The notes under the pieces were generated by a model. That model was not told the DNA's origin. It was given only the letters and a program-made list of their open reading frames with translations, and did no database searches. This document shows, one piece after another, positions 1-13,800 of a stretch of 64,000 nt of DNA (its first letter is position 1; every line of letters begins with the position of its first letter). Source of the DNA: Paragorgia papillata (Eukaryota > Cnidaria > Anthozoa > Scleralcyonacea > Coralliidae); the NCBI GenBank assembly GCA_035771165.1, contig JAWNZC010000314.1:4317001-4381000 (forward strand), given 5' to 3'. The position numbers and the translations under genes were made by a program.

Positions 1-58
1 ATTTCACGAGTTCTTCCAAATTAGACAAACTTGATTTTCATTTCATATACACTTTAAC
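1..58. mobile_element. End of an M4-like foldback element, cut by the window edge
   Basis: AGTTCTTCCAAATTAGACAA and ACTTGATTTTCATTTCATAT match the right arm at 45,400 and 36,870. Confidence 0.5.
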
Positions 59-229
59 ATTCGAATTGGGTAACAGAACATTGTGTATGCAAATTTATGC
101 CTATACATAGACGTCATCCTTATTTATACCATTTTGGAAATAGAACTTCAAATATAACAATTCAAATCAAACAATATTTTGGCATTCAACTATTTACGTT
201 ACACAGGATTCATATCAGTAATATCTTAG

Positions 230-447
230 GGGCTGTTCATATCTGAGGCGGACTGGCCCGGTTAACTGCATGCTGATTGAAAATCTTTCTTTGCCTACAA
301 AAAGGAATTATAATACTCCGTGTGCTATACCTACAGAAAAACAAACCCAATTTTGCTTCGTTATGTGATTTTGCATTTCTCAAATAATCAATAAGATTTT
401 CGTGACATAAAATCAACCCGGTAACCGCCACCTCATGAACGGTCCCT
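230..447. mobile_element. Foldback MITE (family M5), copy 1
   Basis: GGGGCTGTTCATATCTGAGG at left pairs with CCACCTCATGAACGGTCCC at right. Inner GGCCCGGTTAAC pairs with the segment around CAACCCGGTAACC. Related to 29,428-29,757. Confidence 0.55.
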
Positions 448-549
448 TGTTTGGGTTGATAAGCGCTTTAAAATCGGGCGACAGGCCAAATTTTTTAATC
501 TGTTTTAGTTGAATTTTTTATTAGCTGAATAAGAATTCCACAAGTGGTT

Positions 550-655
550 GATTAAAATTAGTTAAATTAGGATTTTATTACTGTAATTTACTTGTTAATT
601 TTACATCGGTTGTATGCAATCAGCTTTACCGATTAAAGATACAGATAGAGAGAGA
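550..655 (+). mobile_element. Solo 3' end of the same LINE family as 37,886-38,370
   Basis: About 100 bp match, in opposite orientation, the 3' UTR of the LINE at 37,886-38,060 (for example ACATCGGTTGTATGCAATCA and TTTACCGATTAAAGATACAG), ending in a GATAGAGAGA tail. No coding part remains. Confidence 0.65.
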
Positions 656-950
656 GAACTATGTACGCTCCTTCACTTCGGTGTTGTTGAACACTCTGCG
701 AAGTTGTCGTGGGTACCTATTAGCGATAATGCAACGCTCACTACGCTTGTGGAAGTTTGAGCACTCTGGGCCCATGCGCACTTCACGCTATCTGAATGTA
801 TTTCACCGATGCTGTCCCACATACGGTTGTCACCGACGATCGCATGTGTATAAGTAATTGATGAAATTCATTCAGATTGTTCCAAGCTACACTGATGAGC
901 TGTTGTACAGCGAAACACCGTGTCTGTAGATTGAACTATATATATATATA
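656..950. other. No feature recognised
   Basis: Unique-looking AT-moderate sequence with no open frame, RNA or repeat signature that I can name. Confidence 0.5.
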
Positions 951-1093
951 TACTATAAGTGGGCTTACCTCAAATGTTGATGGTCGCGCTACTGTCAGTT
1001 TCACGCTGGGCGATCTTCAGCCGCCTGAAGATCGCCCAGCGTGAAACTGACAGTAGCGACCATCAACATTTGAGGTAAGCCCACTTATAGTAT
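951..1093. repeat. Near-perfect 70-bp-arm palindrome
   Basis: Arms 951-1020 and 1,025-1,093 are complementary except for two extra bases in the left arm, around a 4-base loop CCGC. Ends are TACTATAAGTGGGCTTACCT and its complement. It sits beside (TA)n at about 938-952. Confidence 0.92.
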
Positions 1094-1155
1094 ATTCGCT
1101 CTATCTTTACGGTATTGAGCACTTTTCGACATTTCGCGAACAACACTTTGTTTGT

Positions 1156-1160
<5 letters not shown>

Positions 1161-1204
<44 letters not shown>
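1161..1204. repeat. (TA)n microsatellite
   Basis: About 22 uninterrupted TA units. Confidence 0.95.
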
Positions 1205-1206
<2 letters not shown>

Positions 1207-1755
1207 GATGAAGGAACACGATCGTGTGTGTTTATACAAAATTTGGTCTGTGTTTACTGTGTACTCAAATACAGTAAGTCAGTAACATTTCTTTGTACCA
1301 ATTGCACAAATTGGATACTCTTTTTCTGGTAAAAACAATACGTATAAGAAAGAAATATTTCTTATAATTAATTTTAAGGTTTTTCTTTATAATTTTAATG
1401 ATCCACACTTCCGCTTCGATTAGCTGAGCTATTTGCAGATTAGATTTGCTATTTGCAAAATTAATTAACATTGAAGTGAATTGTAGGAATAGGAAATACG
1501 GATTTATTTTGTAGGAATGCGGATTAGTGTATACATTGCTATGTAATTCGTCACAAAAATTAATTAGAATTTAATTGAATTGTAGGAATAGGGGAAAATC
1601 GTATTGATAAAACAACCATGTTTACTATTGTTGTTATTAATGTTTCAGCGTGTTACAGCAATTGATGACTGAATAGTGTTATAAACTGATGACGCACGCT
1701 TGCCAGCACAACGTTGTTTAAGCTATTTTGAGCTAAAACTGTTTTATATTAAAAT

Positions 1756-2068
1756 CCATAGTTAATATAAACTATAGACATGGTTTGGAAGCTCAACAAA
1801 AGTCATTGTTTTATGTTTTTGTTCAGGTTTATGGAAATTTATGCACTTTCACGGTTACTGAACATATTGTGTTTTCTGTATAATGAAGCAATCATCCAAT
1901 AGCTACGTTTGGGTTCAATCACTCAACCGTACTGTTTAAATATTAATAAACCTAAAAGAAAGGATTTGTGCACCTTCTTGTACCTTTCAACATGAATCGT
2001 AGCTTGGTTGTTAACCACTTTGAAGTTTGCCGGGCTCCCAAACCATGTCTATTTTCTATTAACTATGG
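1756..2068 (-). mobile_element. MITE family M1, copy 1
   Basis: About 310 bp with inverted ends CCATAGTTAAT / ATTAACTATGG and ATGGTTTGGAAGCTC / GGGCTCCCAAACCAT. Shares internal blocks with the other M1 copies (TTTAAATATTAATAAACCTA, AATGAAGCAATCATCCAATA). Confidence 0.82.
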
Positions 2069-2310
2069 AAATACAAGTCAACTAAAAACTATATGCAGGA
2101 TTTCTGAACATCCATGGCCAAGTTTTCACACAAATTGACCTAAATTTGATTTCTGCCAGACCAACAGAAATGAAAATTTTACATTCACAATCCGTTTCAA
2201 TCAAACTTAATTTTGACCATCCGTACTTCTGTGCAGGTTTCTAGTATCTCTTATGTTTTTATATCTTTTAAAACAGTTATTGTGAGATTTTGTGCAATTT
2301 CAGGAAAATA

Positions 2311-3081
2311 AGCCAGCTCGTAATTTCGCCAGTGCTGTAAAAGTTACATAATTTTTGTAACTAGTTACAGTTACAGTTACATCATTAGAAAAGTAACTAT
2401 AGTTACAGTTACAAAGTTACTTCAAACATTTTGTAACTAGTTACAAAGTTACATTTCTTTGTCCGTGTTACTAGAATCGACAAAGAAATTACTGGTTTTT
2501 AGATGCCAGTACCATAATTATGTTTTACAGCTAAATGCCTAAATATAGTTGTCACTAAGCAGAAATAGTCAAATGTGTACATAATTTACCTTTATTATTA
2601 TATCAAAACCATTTTTATCAAGAAAGAATGACATCCTCAACTGAAAATCAGTAACTATCGTCACATTTTTAAACCAAATATTGTAACTAGTTACAGTTCT
2701 TTAAAAAAGTAACTATAGTTATAGCTACTTCTTCAAAAAGTAACTAGATATAGTTACAGTTACTTCTTCAGAAAAAGTAACTATAGTTTCAGTTACAGTT
2801 ACTTAAAAATGTAACTAGTTATTGTAACTAGTTACTTGTAACGAAGTTACTCACAGCACTGAATTTCGCGACCTGTGCATCAAAATGACACCTTATGCGT
2901 CGGGATAAAACATTTAAATTCATAACATCGGGCTGAGGAATTCAGTATAACGAATTCGGAAGTGTAAATGAAAATACAAATGAATCCTGCGGCATTAGGA
3001 TGACGTTATGGATTGAAATAAGTTTTACCCCGTCGCAGCTGAACGCGTTATTTTGATGCGAAGATTACGAAGTGCATGGCT
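2311..3081. mobile_element. Older foldback element split by the hAT MITE
   Basis: With the hAT insertion removed, arms pair: left AGCCAGCTCGTAATTTCGCG and GCATCAAAATGACACC, right with TTATTTTGATGCGAAGATTA and GTGCATGGC. Inner sequences GGGATAAAACATTTAAATTC and TTATGGATTGAAATAAGTTT also pair. A related element lies at 33,418-33,620. Confidence 0.7.
2330..2861. mobile_element. Non-autonomous hAT-type MITE with 8-bp target duplication
   Basis: Terminal inverted repeats start CAGTGCTGT and end ACAGCACTG. Direct copies of AATTTCGC flank it exactly at 2,322-2,329 and 2,862-2,869. The interior is full of GTAACTAGTTAC and AGTTACAGTTAC palindromic words and has no coding capacity. An 8-bp duplication and CAGTG ends are hAT hallmarks. 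Confidence 0.88.
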
Positions 3082-3102
3082 AATAAGGTTTGTGTCAGAA
3101 TA

Positions 3103-3226
3103 ACTAAAAATAGCATCACATATATAGTTAAGTTGTACGTTCAGGAAAAAGTATATACTACCAACAAATAAGATAGACTTTTTTAGTCAACACACAACTT
3201 AACTATATATGTCATGCTATTTTTAA
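3103..3226. repeat. Short foldback element
   Basis: Arms AAAAATAGCATCACATATAT and AGTTAAGTTGT are repeated inverted at 3,195-3,226 around a 60-bp loop. Confidence 0.75.
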
Positions 3227-4028
3227 AAACTGCCAAAATAGAAAAGTTGAGGGAATCATTCCAAATGTGTTGTTTTGCTAGTTTCTGGTCAGAAACATGG
3301 TTTAATTAAAGAACAACGTCGATGTGGTCGCCAATGTTGACCTTAGTTGAAAAGTTCTTATAAACAATGCCACATGGCATTATTTTTAATCTAAAACTTG
3401 ATAGGGACACCTCACACCTGATTAAGCGTGAAAATATGGATTGATTTGAGAATGGGCTTTGTGCCAGTCTTTAGGATAAGAGGTATGCACGCACCAGAGG
3501 TATACTTTGATTGTTGCTTTCCACATGTGTAGTGTTGAATAGCGTAACTCGATATTTGAGCCGTATAGGTTCATTAAATCTGTAGTGTTTTCCGGCCATT
3601 AGAAAGAACTTGATGCAGATCAAGTGGTCATCCGTAGGATGAGTTTTCGTTTTTAATTACTAATTGAATATAGAATTTAGAGCTTTAAATTTCGGTCTCG
3701 CGAGCTAATCAAATGTTTCCAGACAATTAAGAAGAACACTATATACGATATATTACATCTTAGATAAAACTAGCACTTGTTGAATCAATGAAATGGGCAA
3801 CTTACAGTAATATACTACACATAGCATGCAGTATAAAAATATATATATCTAAACCTCATTAATAATTCATGAGGAAAACACAACGAAAATTCATGTTGAA
3901 TGAATTCCTCTTGGTTTACATCACCTCGTGTCTGTATATCTGATAAAACACTGCTGCTTATGTTTTAAATATTGCATATAATGTGGTACGCTGAATTCAA
4001 CCTACGTCTATACGTTTAAACCATATCC

Positions 4029-4100
4029 TAGTCCCTGTAGCTCAGTGGTTAGAGACTCAGAGCGTCTCGCCATAGTCACGCTTGGGAACTCAGAGACTTT
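4029..4100 (+). mobile_element. tRNA-like segment leading into the CT microsatellite
   Basis: CCTGTAGCTCAGTGGTTAGA is a clear tRNA A-box/D-arm sequence. The B box further on is degenerate (CTTGGGAACTCAG). The segment runs straight into (CT)n, as when a SINE tail expands. Confidence 0.45.
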
Positions 4101-4693
<593 letters not shown>

Positions 4694-4894
4694 TAATTCT
4701 CTCTATATGTATACAATTCTCTCTCTCGCTTTTCTATTTTCTTCTCTTCCTCTCCTTTTTTCTACTTATCTTGTTATATCTTGTATCATGAATATGGCTT
4801 CTGCTCTGTCTACAGTCTCTACATCCTATCTCGAAATATAGTAAGGAAATATAGTAAGGGCCTTCGCTCGAAAGGTTAGACTTCTACGTTCCAT

Positions 4895-5810
4895 GCATGT
4901 TTCGGCAGTATATCCAACCTTACTATTATATATTTTGATTTGTGTCTCAACACTACCCACGCAGCACACTACTTTGATTTCATGCTCTCAGCATATTGTC
5001 TCCTTCGCTCTTAGTGTTTGGTTTTACTCGTCCCTGTCCGAGGCTTTTCTCTTTGGTGAATGCAATTGTATGGCGGCAGACAGAATAAAATACACTCATG
5101 AGTATTTAAGTCTAAAAGTGTGGATAGGAAAAAGTTAAATCTGAACTTGGCTATTTATAAAATTACATGTACACATGCAGCTTCTTGAGTGATCGTGATC
5201 CAAAACGATTCATGCTGTCATTCGATCAATGTCATCAATCACTCAGTGTATTATTATTTTCTTATCATACAAACAATGATGCTTTTATATTTTGACGAGA
5301 CTAACCCCATTGCACTTTAATACAACATACTCGCATATCCTTTGCACCGTATGCTAATTTCCTTTTGTTTATCTCATGAAAAATTAATGAATTTGAAAAA
5401 TGTACTGTCAGACAGACCATAGCCACATGTCCCGAAACTTCAGACTGAGGACAAGATCTGACAAACGAGCGTTGAAATTTCAGCTGACACACGTTAAAAA
5501 AAAAACACAAAACAGGTTAAGCACAAGCCAAATTGCAAATCTCCGATTATGATTTTGTAATACTAGTACTGTAGTATAGTCGAATCGTCATTCATCACCG
5601 TTTTGCATGTGATCTTGTTTTATCTTATATTTTGTCGATGTTTAGTTTTGTTCTCTGCTTTATCTAACACATTATATTATAAGTAGTGATAAAATCGGTT
5701 TATTGTACAATGTACAACTGGGCTTGGAATGTACAAAGATAAATATGATGATTTAGGTGCTAAAATATAGAATATTTTAAAATATAGTGACCAACCATAC
5801 GTACGTATGG
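4895..5810. other. No gene recognised
   Basis: Short open frames only. GGGCCTTCGCTCGAAAGGTT at 4,858 recalls the hammerhead-bearing repeat without its core. Nothing else identified. Confidence 0.45.
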
Positions 5811-5817
5811 TTTAAAC

Positions 5818-5894
5818 TCTACTTGACCGCGGCTGGCAGTCGAACCCCTTCGATTTACTAGTAAGACGCTTTACCTACTAAGCTACATGGGCAA
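5818..5894 (-). mobile_element. tRNA-like SINE head or tRNA pseudogene
   Basis: On the minus strand CCCATGTAGCTTAGTAGGTA (A-box region), an anticodon-loop-like CTAGTAA, and GGGGTTCGACTGCC (B box). The anticodon stem and acceptor do not pair well, so a functional tRNA is unlikely. Confidence 0.5.
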
Positions 5895-6639
5895 ATTGGG
5901 AGCGTGAAGTCTACCTTCGCTGTCCCACAATACGTACAAAGATAAAGATATACCAGCTGTTTGCTTGAGCGTTATTGTGAAATACAATTGATTAGTACAA
6001 TAATACATTTAAAAAAAAGGTTTGGAAAAACAACTTCTAATAAGTCGTATAAATATTAACTCACTCCTGCCCGAAGGCTTCCCCATCGTCTGACGTTAAT
6101 AGCCAGAGTAAAATACCAAATTTAACACTTGTTTTGACGGGAAAGAGTAGGATGATTTTTTACTCATTTCTGTCCCAGGGTATCCCCTGAGGTGAATAAA
6201 ACCGTCTGGCGTTAGAATACCAAAGTATAATTCAGTTAGTTAAGCGGCGTTTGTCAATAAACCACTCGTGAGAGTGAGAGTATATTGGAATTTGGAAAGA
6301 AAATATAAGACACTTTTATTTAATTAAGAATCATATTTACACTTTCCGTCTACTCAGTCAGATCGAAGTGACGATACTTTTAAATACTGGGCCGTTCACA
6401 ATCAGAATTTTGGACCAAATGAAATTTGTCATTACACTCGTATATGCTAGCACCTAACTCTAACTGCGATTCATCATAACATTTATTATTAAGTCGGAAG
6501 ACTGGCCGGATAAATTGATTAATTGAAAACACGTTTGGCTGGAGTTGCATTGCTGATAGTACAATGTACAAGTATTTATGTTCTTCGTAACACACTCACA
6601 GTACATACAGTTAATGATGATATGAAACGAGTACATGTA

Positions 6640-6745
6640 ACCAGGGATGTAGCTAGGATTTTGAAAGGGGGGGAGCCGAAATCAAAATATTTTTTTTGGG
6701 GGGGGGTCTGGGGGCATGCTCCCCCGGGAAATTTTGAAATCGAGC
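6640..6745 (+). repeat. G-rich dispersed repeat end
   Basis: GGATGTAGCTAGGATTTTGA, G runs, GGGGGCATGCTCCCCCGGGA and AAATTTTGAAA. It resembles the left end of the element at 26,643 and the degenerate segments near 40,810, 41,190 and 44,010. Confidence 0.5.
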
Positions 6746-6746
6746 A

Positions 6747-8720
6747 GACTCTAAACTAAAGGTTAAAAAACGTCATTTAAAATACTCAAAACACGCAAAC
6801 GTCACATAGATACTCAAAATGCATACACTCAGTAGATTGATTTAACCATGTTAGTTGCAGTGAAGTCTTGACCATGTAGAAGTCTTGTAATATAAGTTCG
6901 CGCAATGAAGTCTTAGAAAAATGTTTCTTATTATATAAAGACTTAATGCTTTTTAGATATACGTGTACAATCGTCCATGGCAACTATTATGTAGCTCGGT
7001 CCATGTTAACAATCCCCTCCATCGTTTCATTGATAATACCAAAGTGTTACAACCTTACACCATTGAAGTGTCGGACTCTCTTCAAAACCTTTTTGAATAC
7101 CACAAATTCTTCTACGGCGTGCAATGTCTGTTTTGCCTGCAAAACCCGCTAGTTATTCCACATGACTCAAAAAATCTTATCTTTAAAAAAGAGATTCAAG
7201 AGGAAAATACGATGCGCTTCGCGCGCGGATAGACGTTCGCTTAAAACGACCAGTCTCAAAAGCTCTCAAGTAGTCCAAGACATATATCTGCCTTTCCGGG
7301 CCGTACATAAAATACAATCTATTGCCGATTGAAATGCCCCGAGCTTAGATGGTGAAATGAATTTTGGCAAGATTGTGCCCAAAAAAACGCAAGACGCGCA
7401 CATGATTCGATATTGTTTAACTTCTAAGATATTACTGTTGTGACAACATCAACAAGTTTTAGTAGGTCACAAACCTTGGATAAATCCATTTGCTGTGGAA
7501 GTTAACGTCGAGATGGCTACGACACCAAGGAATGCCCACCAATACATATTCTCGCCTTTTTGTCCCTATAATCAGAGTTTTCAGTTTTTCAGTTGCTTCG
7601 CATAGACAATGCCGGGAGGCTGTGGATAGTGGCGGTATCAGAAATGTTTTTAACTTAATTCAGAAAACCCTCGGATTATATAAAGACCACTATCACGTCA
7701 ACGGCTAATTGAGCCCTATTTATTGACTGATTAGCACGGATCTGTAATCTAATAACGTCAAACATCACGCGGTTATAATTTTTAAGTCTTTATTAACCTC
7801 CCAGGCGAATAAACTATTAACCTCTTGATTGATTAAAAAACAGGAAGCCTACATCCTGTTGCCGTGGATACATTCATGGTTTTATCGCGTGGACATCTGT
7901 TTGGTGGCATCGGGTCTGGAACATGTCTCGCGACGTTTTTAAGTAGTGGGAGTTTATACGTCGACCATCTACGTTTCAAGTTCACTGTCGTTGTACTTGG
8001 GCGTGCAGACAGACTCATTAATTAATTAATTGTTGAGGTTAGCTGTAAAACGTCTGTAACACGTGTAGCATCATTGCGGTTACAGTTAGACACTGTTCCA
8101 TGCATTGCTAGTTAGTTCTTATTTATCAGCATGTGAACGTAGTCAAAAAAGTATGAGGTCGTAAGGTTATACCAGTTGTTTTTTAAGAACGTTCGGCATA
8201 ATGCTAACAAACAACAATAATCTAAAACTAAACAACCGAAAACACCACAGAAAACAACCCAGAAAATTAATTAGAGAAGTTCATCTGTAGTCATGTAGGA
8301 AAGAACATGCAAAGTCAATATTAAAAAAAACAAAAACGAGATGAACCAACTGACAAATTTTCATTCAAAAATAGATAATAGTGGCCAAGAAAAGACACAA
8401 TGCGGACGTCGTAGCGTCCAAAGACAACTGATTTTCATTTTCAGGATTTCTTCCGTTTTAACTCAGCTAAACTGGTAAATACGAATCTCCTACCATTAAA
8501 CTTTCTCCTGCTTTTGTCACCACAAACACTGCCAATTCAGTCTACTCTTTTCGGATTGTCATTTTTCTCGTTCGGTTTCTTACTTTTTTCGTTGTTGACA
8601 AATGAATATGACAAGGTATCGTTCTTCAAGATCTAAAAAGCCGTTTGTTTCAAAATTTCTTCATCGTTCTTTCTCGAATTAAGCAGAATACACCAGAGCC
8701 GAATTCTTTACCGGCTTTGT
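6747..8720. other. No gene recognised
   Basis: Frames under 90 residues, none with family motifs or convincing splice structure. The segment 6,060-6,240 just upstream holds two diverged copies of the dispersed ATCGTCTGACGTTAATAGCC-type repeat also seen near 26,600 and 28,200. Confidence 0.45.
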
Positions 8721-8723
8721 AAT

Positions 8724-8821
8724 AGATACAGCATGAGCAGCCGAGCTGTATCTGATTTACAAGGCGAGCTGTAAGCGAGCCGTAGTAAATCAGATACAGC
8801 TCGGATGCGAATGCTGTATCT
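8724..8821. repeat. Hairpin repeat
   Basis: Arms AGATACAGCAT and CCGAGCTGTATCTGATTTAC with complements at 8,785-8,821. A further relic (GCTGTATCCGATTTACA) lies at 8,931-8,947. Confidence 0.75.
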
Positions 8822-9032
8822 TTCTTAAAATACAAATGCATTTAAGTAATCAAGTTCACCAACTATTTTGGGGATACGGTCTGTTTTAGCCGAGAAAATC
8901 GAAGCTAAAGTTTATGTAAATCAGGACGATGCTGTATCCGATTTACAACCGCTGCTACGGTATTGATTTCTTTTGAATTTTCGTCATGAATTATTAATGA
9001 GTATTTTAAGAACAGTTACAGGACACATCCAA

Positions 9033-10335
9033 GACAAGACTTTATTTTAATATCATAATTTTGCATTGAGTAATTTAGATAGATATGTTGGTACGTATAA
9101 GTAGTTATAAGCTAACTGTAATAACCAAAAAGGCTAGACTGTATGGACAGTTAGCTAATTATAATAAATTATATACAAGAGTAGGTCAGATGAAAAGTTT
9201 ACTGCAAGTACTAGAATATTTGTAGGTTACAGTACGATTGCAGTAAGACATTTTTAGTTTTTCCTTAAATTTTGATTTCCTGAGTTTCTTAATTTCTTCG
9301 TCAATTTGGTTCCACACGTTAGGACCAACAAATCTAATATTAAATTTCCCATAGTTGGTTCTTATCTTAGGCAAGGAATAAGATGACCTTGAAGCAAGTC
9401 TGATGTTATAACTATGCGGATTTTGACTAACTAGGAGAAAGAAGTAATTAAAAATATCAGGCAGATTCCCTGCATGATATTCATACATAAATAAAGCATT
9501 GTGATAAAAAATTTAGAATTTTGACATTTATAAAGAGAGGATTTGTGTGATCATTATAATCGGAAAAACGGTTATCAAGCGAATAAGCTTTTTCTGTAGG
9601 ACAAACAATGGGTTTAACGAGTACTGGTAAGTATTTCCCCAAGCAACTAGCCCATATGTCAAGAATGGGTAAATTAAGGCATAATAAAGATTTGTAAGAA
9701 TATTAACGTTGACAAAATTTCGTATTTTACATATATGACTCCAATATCAAGTACGTTTGATCTTTTTTGAAATTTCAGAAACTTGTGCTTCCAGTTTAGA
9801 TGACAGTCAATCACAACACCAAGATATTTACTACTATAGTATAGTCTTGTTTAAGTATAACTGATCATTTAGAAAAATTTGCGTAATATAGTTAGGGTTT
9901 TTTTTGTTCTTGATGAAACATAACAAAGCTAGTTTTTTCGATATTATGAGATATTTTATTGACACAGCGCCATTCGTGTACATATTTAAGTTAACCATTA
10001 ATAGTAGATTCTATTGATAAACTCTTATTAGTATAAAAGAGACTTGAGTCATCCGCAAAAAGATGGAAATCAAGTGAATACTAGTGGAATTTTGAAAATC
10101 GTTTATATATAGCAAAAATAAAAGTGGCCCAAGAACTGAACCCTGTGGTACACCACAGGAAATAGGTAAAATTTCAAAAGTGACGTTTCCTATAGACACA
10201 ACTTGTTTTCTGTTTTCTTGATAAAAATTTAAACCACTCATTCACTACACCTCTTACACCATAATGTTCAAGTTTTTGTAAAGGAATGTTGTGATTGACT
10301 GTATCAAAAGCCTTAGATAAATCCTTGTTCCTTCA
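9033..10335 (-). mobile_element. CR1/Jockey-like LINE remnant (RT core to 3' end)
   Basis: Read in broken frames on the minus strand: [11 protein letters not shown] and [11 protein letters not shown] (about 10,330-10,250), then GVPQGSVLGPLLFLLYINDF (10,150-10,080), a frameshift near the FADD catalytic box, and middle-domain remnants. A 100-residue C-terminal frame (9,488-9,186) contains HSYNIRLASRSSY and VGPNVWNQIDEEI. The 3' end has AATAAA before a TCTTGTCTTG tail near 9,035. Several stops and frameshifts make it inactive. No endonuclease domain is present. Confidence 0.85.
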
Positions 10336-10825
10336 GTTACATTTCGGTCGGCATCGTTTTCGGTCTTTATCGTAATTTTTAGGCGTTTTTCAGTGGTTTT
10401 AAGTCGTATTTATTGTTGCCTCGTCTCGCTGCCACATCTAGTTCTTAGCCTTTTTTCTTTGGTCTTTTTCCATAGTAATATTAATGTACATTTTAGCTGA
10501 AACTATTTTTTCTGGCAAAGATTTCTTTCAGGTCATGATCGTTGAAAAATTATTTTGTAATCCAACCGAACTTATCAATTATATTTAAATAATTTGAATA
10601 ATTTAACAGGTTAGTTACCAGTACCCTGCTATCCGAACTGCGCAAGTTATGGATTTGTTATATATATATATATACCTGTTTATACAAGTTTCAGAATTAC
10701 TTTCAGGTTTTCATCTCGCGTGTAATTTCGCGTGTAAATGGTGTCCACGCATGCCGAGTAGCACCCTCGCCGGACTCAGGGCCTTCGGCCTACGCCCGGA
10801 CTCGGAGACAAACAAACAACAACAA

Positions 10826-13800
10826 CTATATCGTGCTCATTGTACTAGTATACCGTGCGCATTGTACTAGTATATCGTGCGCATTGTACTAGTATATCGT
10901 GCGCATTGTACTAGTATATCGTGCACATTGTAGCTACTATATCGCGCGCATTGTACTACTATATCGCGCGCATTGTACTACTATATCGCGCGCATTGTAC
11001 TACTATATCGCGCGCATTGTACTACTATATCGCGCGCATTGCACTACGCGTATCGTACACATTGTACTACTATATCGTGCGCATTGTACTACTATATCGC
11101 GCGCATTGTACTACTATATCGCGCGCATTGCACTACTATATCGCGCGCATTGTACTACTGTATCGCGCGCATTGTACTACTGTATCGCGCGCATTGTACT
11201 ACTATATCGCGCGCATTGCACTACTATATCGCGCGCATTGCACTACTATATCGCGCGCATTGTACTACGCGTATCGTACACATTGTACTACTATATCGTG
11301 CGCATTGTACTACTATATCGTGCGCATTGTACTACTATGTCGTGCACATTGTACTACTATGTCGTGCACATTGTACTACTATGTCGTGCGCGTTTTACTA
11401 CTTAATATATCGTGCGCATTGTACTACTATATCGTGCGCATTGTACTACTATATCGTGCGCATTGCACTACTATATCGCGCGCATTGTACTACGCGTATC
11501 GTGCGCATTGTCCTACTACTATATCGTGCGCATTGTACTACTATATCGTGCGCATTGTACTACTATATCGTGCGCATGGTACTACTATATCGTGCGCATG
11601 GTACAACTTTATCGTGCGCATTGTACTACTACTATATCGTGCGCATTGTACTACTACTATATCGTGCGCATTGTACTACTACTATATCGTGCGCATTGTA
11701 CTACTATATCTTGCGCATTGTACTACTAAATCTTGCGCATTGTACTACTATATCTTGCGCATTGTACTACTGTATCTTGCGCATTGTACTACTGTATCTT
11801 GCGCATTGTACTACTATATCTTGCACATTGTACTACTATATCTTGCACATTGTACTACTGTATCTTGTACATTGCACTATACTGTATCTTGCACATTGCA
11901 CTACTGTATCTTGCACATTGCACTACTGTATCCTGCCCATTGCACTACTGTATCCTGCGCATTGCACTACTATATCGTGCGCATTGCACTACTATATCGT
12001 GCGCATTGCACTACTATATCGTGCGCATTGCACTACTATATCGTGCGCATTGTACTACTATATCGTGCGCATTGCACTACTATATCGTGCGCATTGCACT
12101 ACTATATCGTGCGCATTGCACTACTATATCGTGCGCATTGTATTACTATATCGTGCGCATTGTACTACTATATCGTGCGCATTGTACTACTATATCGTGC
12201 GCATTGTACTACTATATCGTGCGCATTGTACTACTGTATCGTGCGCATTGTACTACTGTATCGTGCGCATTGTACTACTGTATCGTGCGCATTGTACTAC
12301 TGTATCTTGCACATTGTACTACTGTATCTTGCACATTGCACTACTGTATCTTGCTCATTGCACTACTGTATCTTGTACATTGCACTATACTGTATCTTGC
12401 ACATTGCACTATACTGTATCTTGCACATTGTACTACTGTATCTTGCGCATTGTACTACTATATCGTGCGCATTGTACTACTATATCGTGCGCATTGTACT
12501 ACTGTATCTTGCGCATTGCACTACTGTATCTTGCACATTGTACTACTGTATCTTGCGCATTGTACTACTGTATCTTGCGCATTGCACTACTGTATCTTGC
12601 ACATTGCACTATACTGTATCGTGCACATTGCACTACTGTATCTTGTACATTGCACTACTGTATCTTGCACATTGCACTATACTGTATCTTGCACATTGTA
12701 CTACTGTATCTTGCACATTGCACTATACTGTATCTTGCGCATTGTACTACTGTATCTTGCACATTGCACTATACTGTATCTTGCGCATTGTACTACTGTA
12801 TCTTGCGCATTGTACTACTGTATCTTGCACATTGCACTACTGTACCTTGCACATTGCACTATACTGTATCTTGCGCATTGTACTATACTGTATCTTGCAC
12901 ATTGTACTACTGTATCTTGCGCATTGCACTACTGTATCTTGCACATTGTACTACTGTATCTTGCGCATTGCACTACTGTATCTTGCGCATTGCACTACTG
13001 TATCTTGCGCATTGTACTACTGTATCTTGCTCATTGTACTACTGTATCTTGCACATTGTACTACTGTATCTTGCCCATTGTACTACTGTATCTTGCTCAT
13101 TGTACTACTGTATCTTGCTCATTGTACTACTGTATCTTGCACATTGCACTACTGTATCTTGCACATTGCACTACTGTATCTTGCACATTGTGCTACTGTA
13201 TCTTGCACATTGTACTACTGTATCTTGCGCATTGCACTACTGTATCTTGCGCATTGTACTACTGTATCTTGCGCATTGCACGACTGTATCTTGCACATTG
13301 CACTACTGTATCTTGCGCATTGCACTACTGTATCTTGCGCATCGTACTACTGGATTGTGCGCATCGTACTGCTGGTTCGTGCGCATTGTACTACTGTATC
13401 GTGCGCATTGTACTCACTGTATCGTGCGCACTGTACTCACTGTATCGTGCGCATTGCACTACTGGATTGTGCGCATATCACTACTGTATCGTGCGCATTG
13501 TACTCACTGTATCGTGCGCATTGCACTACTGTATCGTGCGCATTGTACTACTGTATCGTGCGCATTGCACTACTGTATCGTGCGCATTGTACTCACTGTA
13601 TCGTGCGAATTGCACTACTGTATCTTGCACATTGCACTATACTGTATCTTGCACATTGCACTACTGTATCTTGCACATTGCACTATACTGTATCTTGCAC
13701 ATTGCACTACTGTATCTTGCGCATTGCACTACTGTATCTTGCGCATTGCACTACTGAATCGTGCGCATCGTAGTACTGGTTCGTGCGCATTGTACTACTA

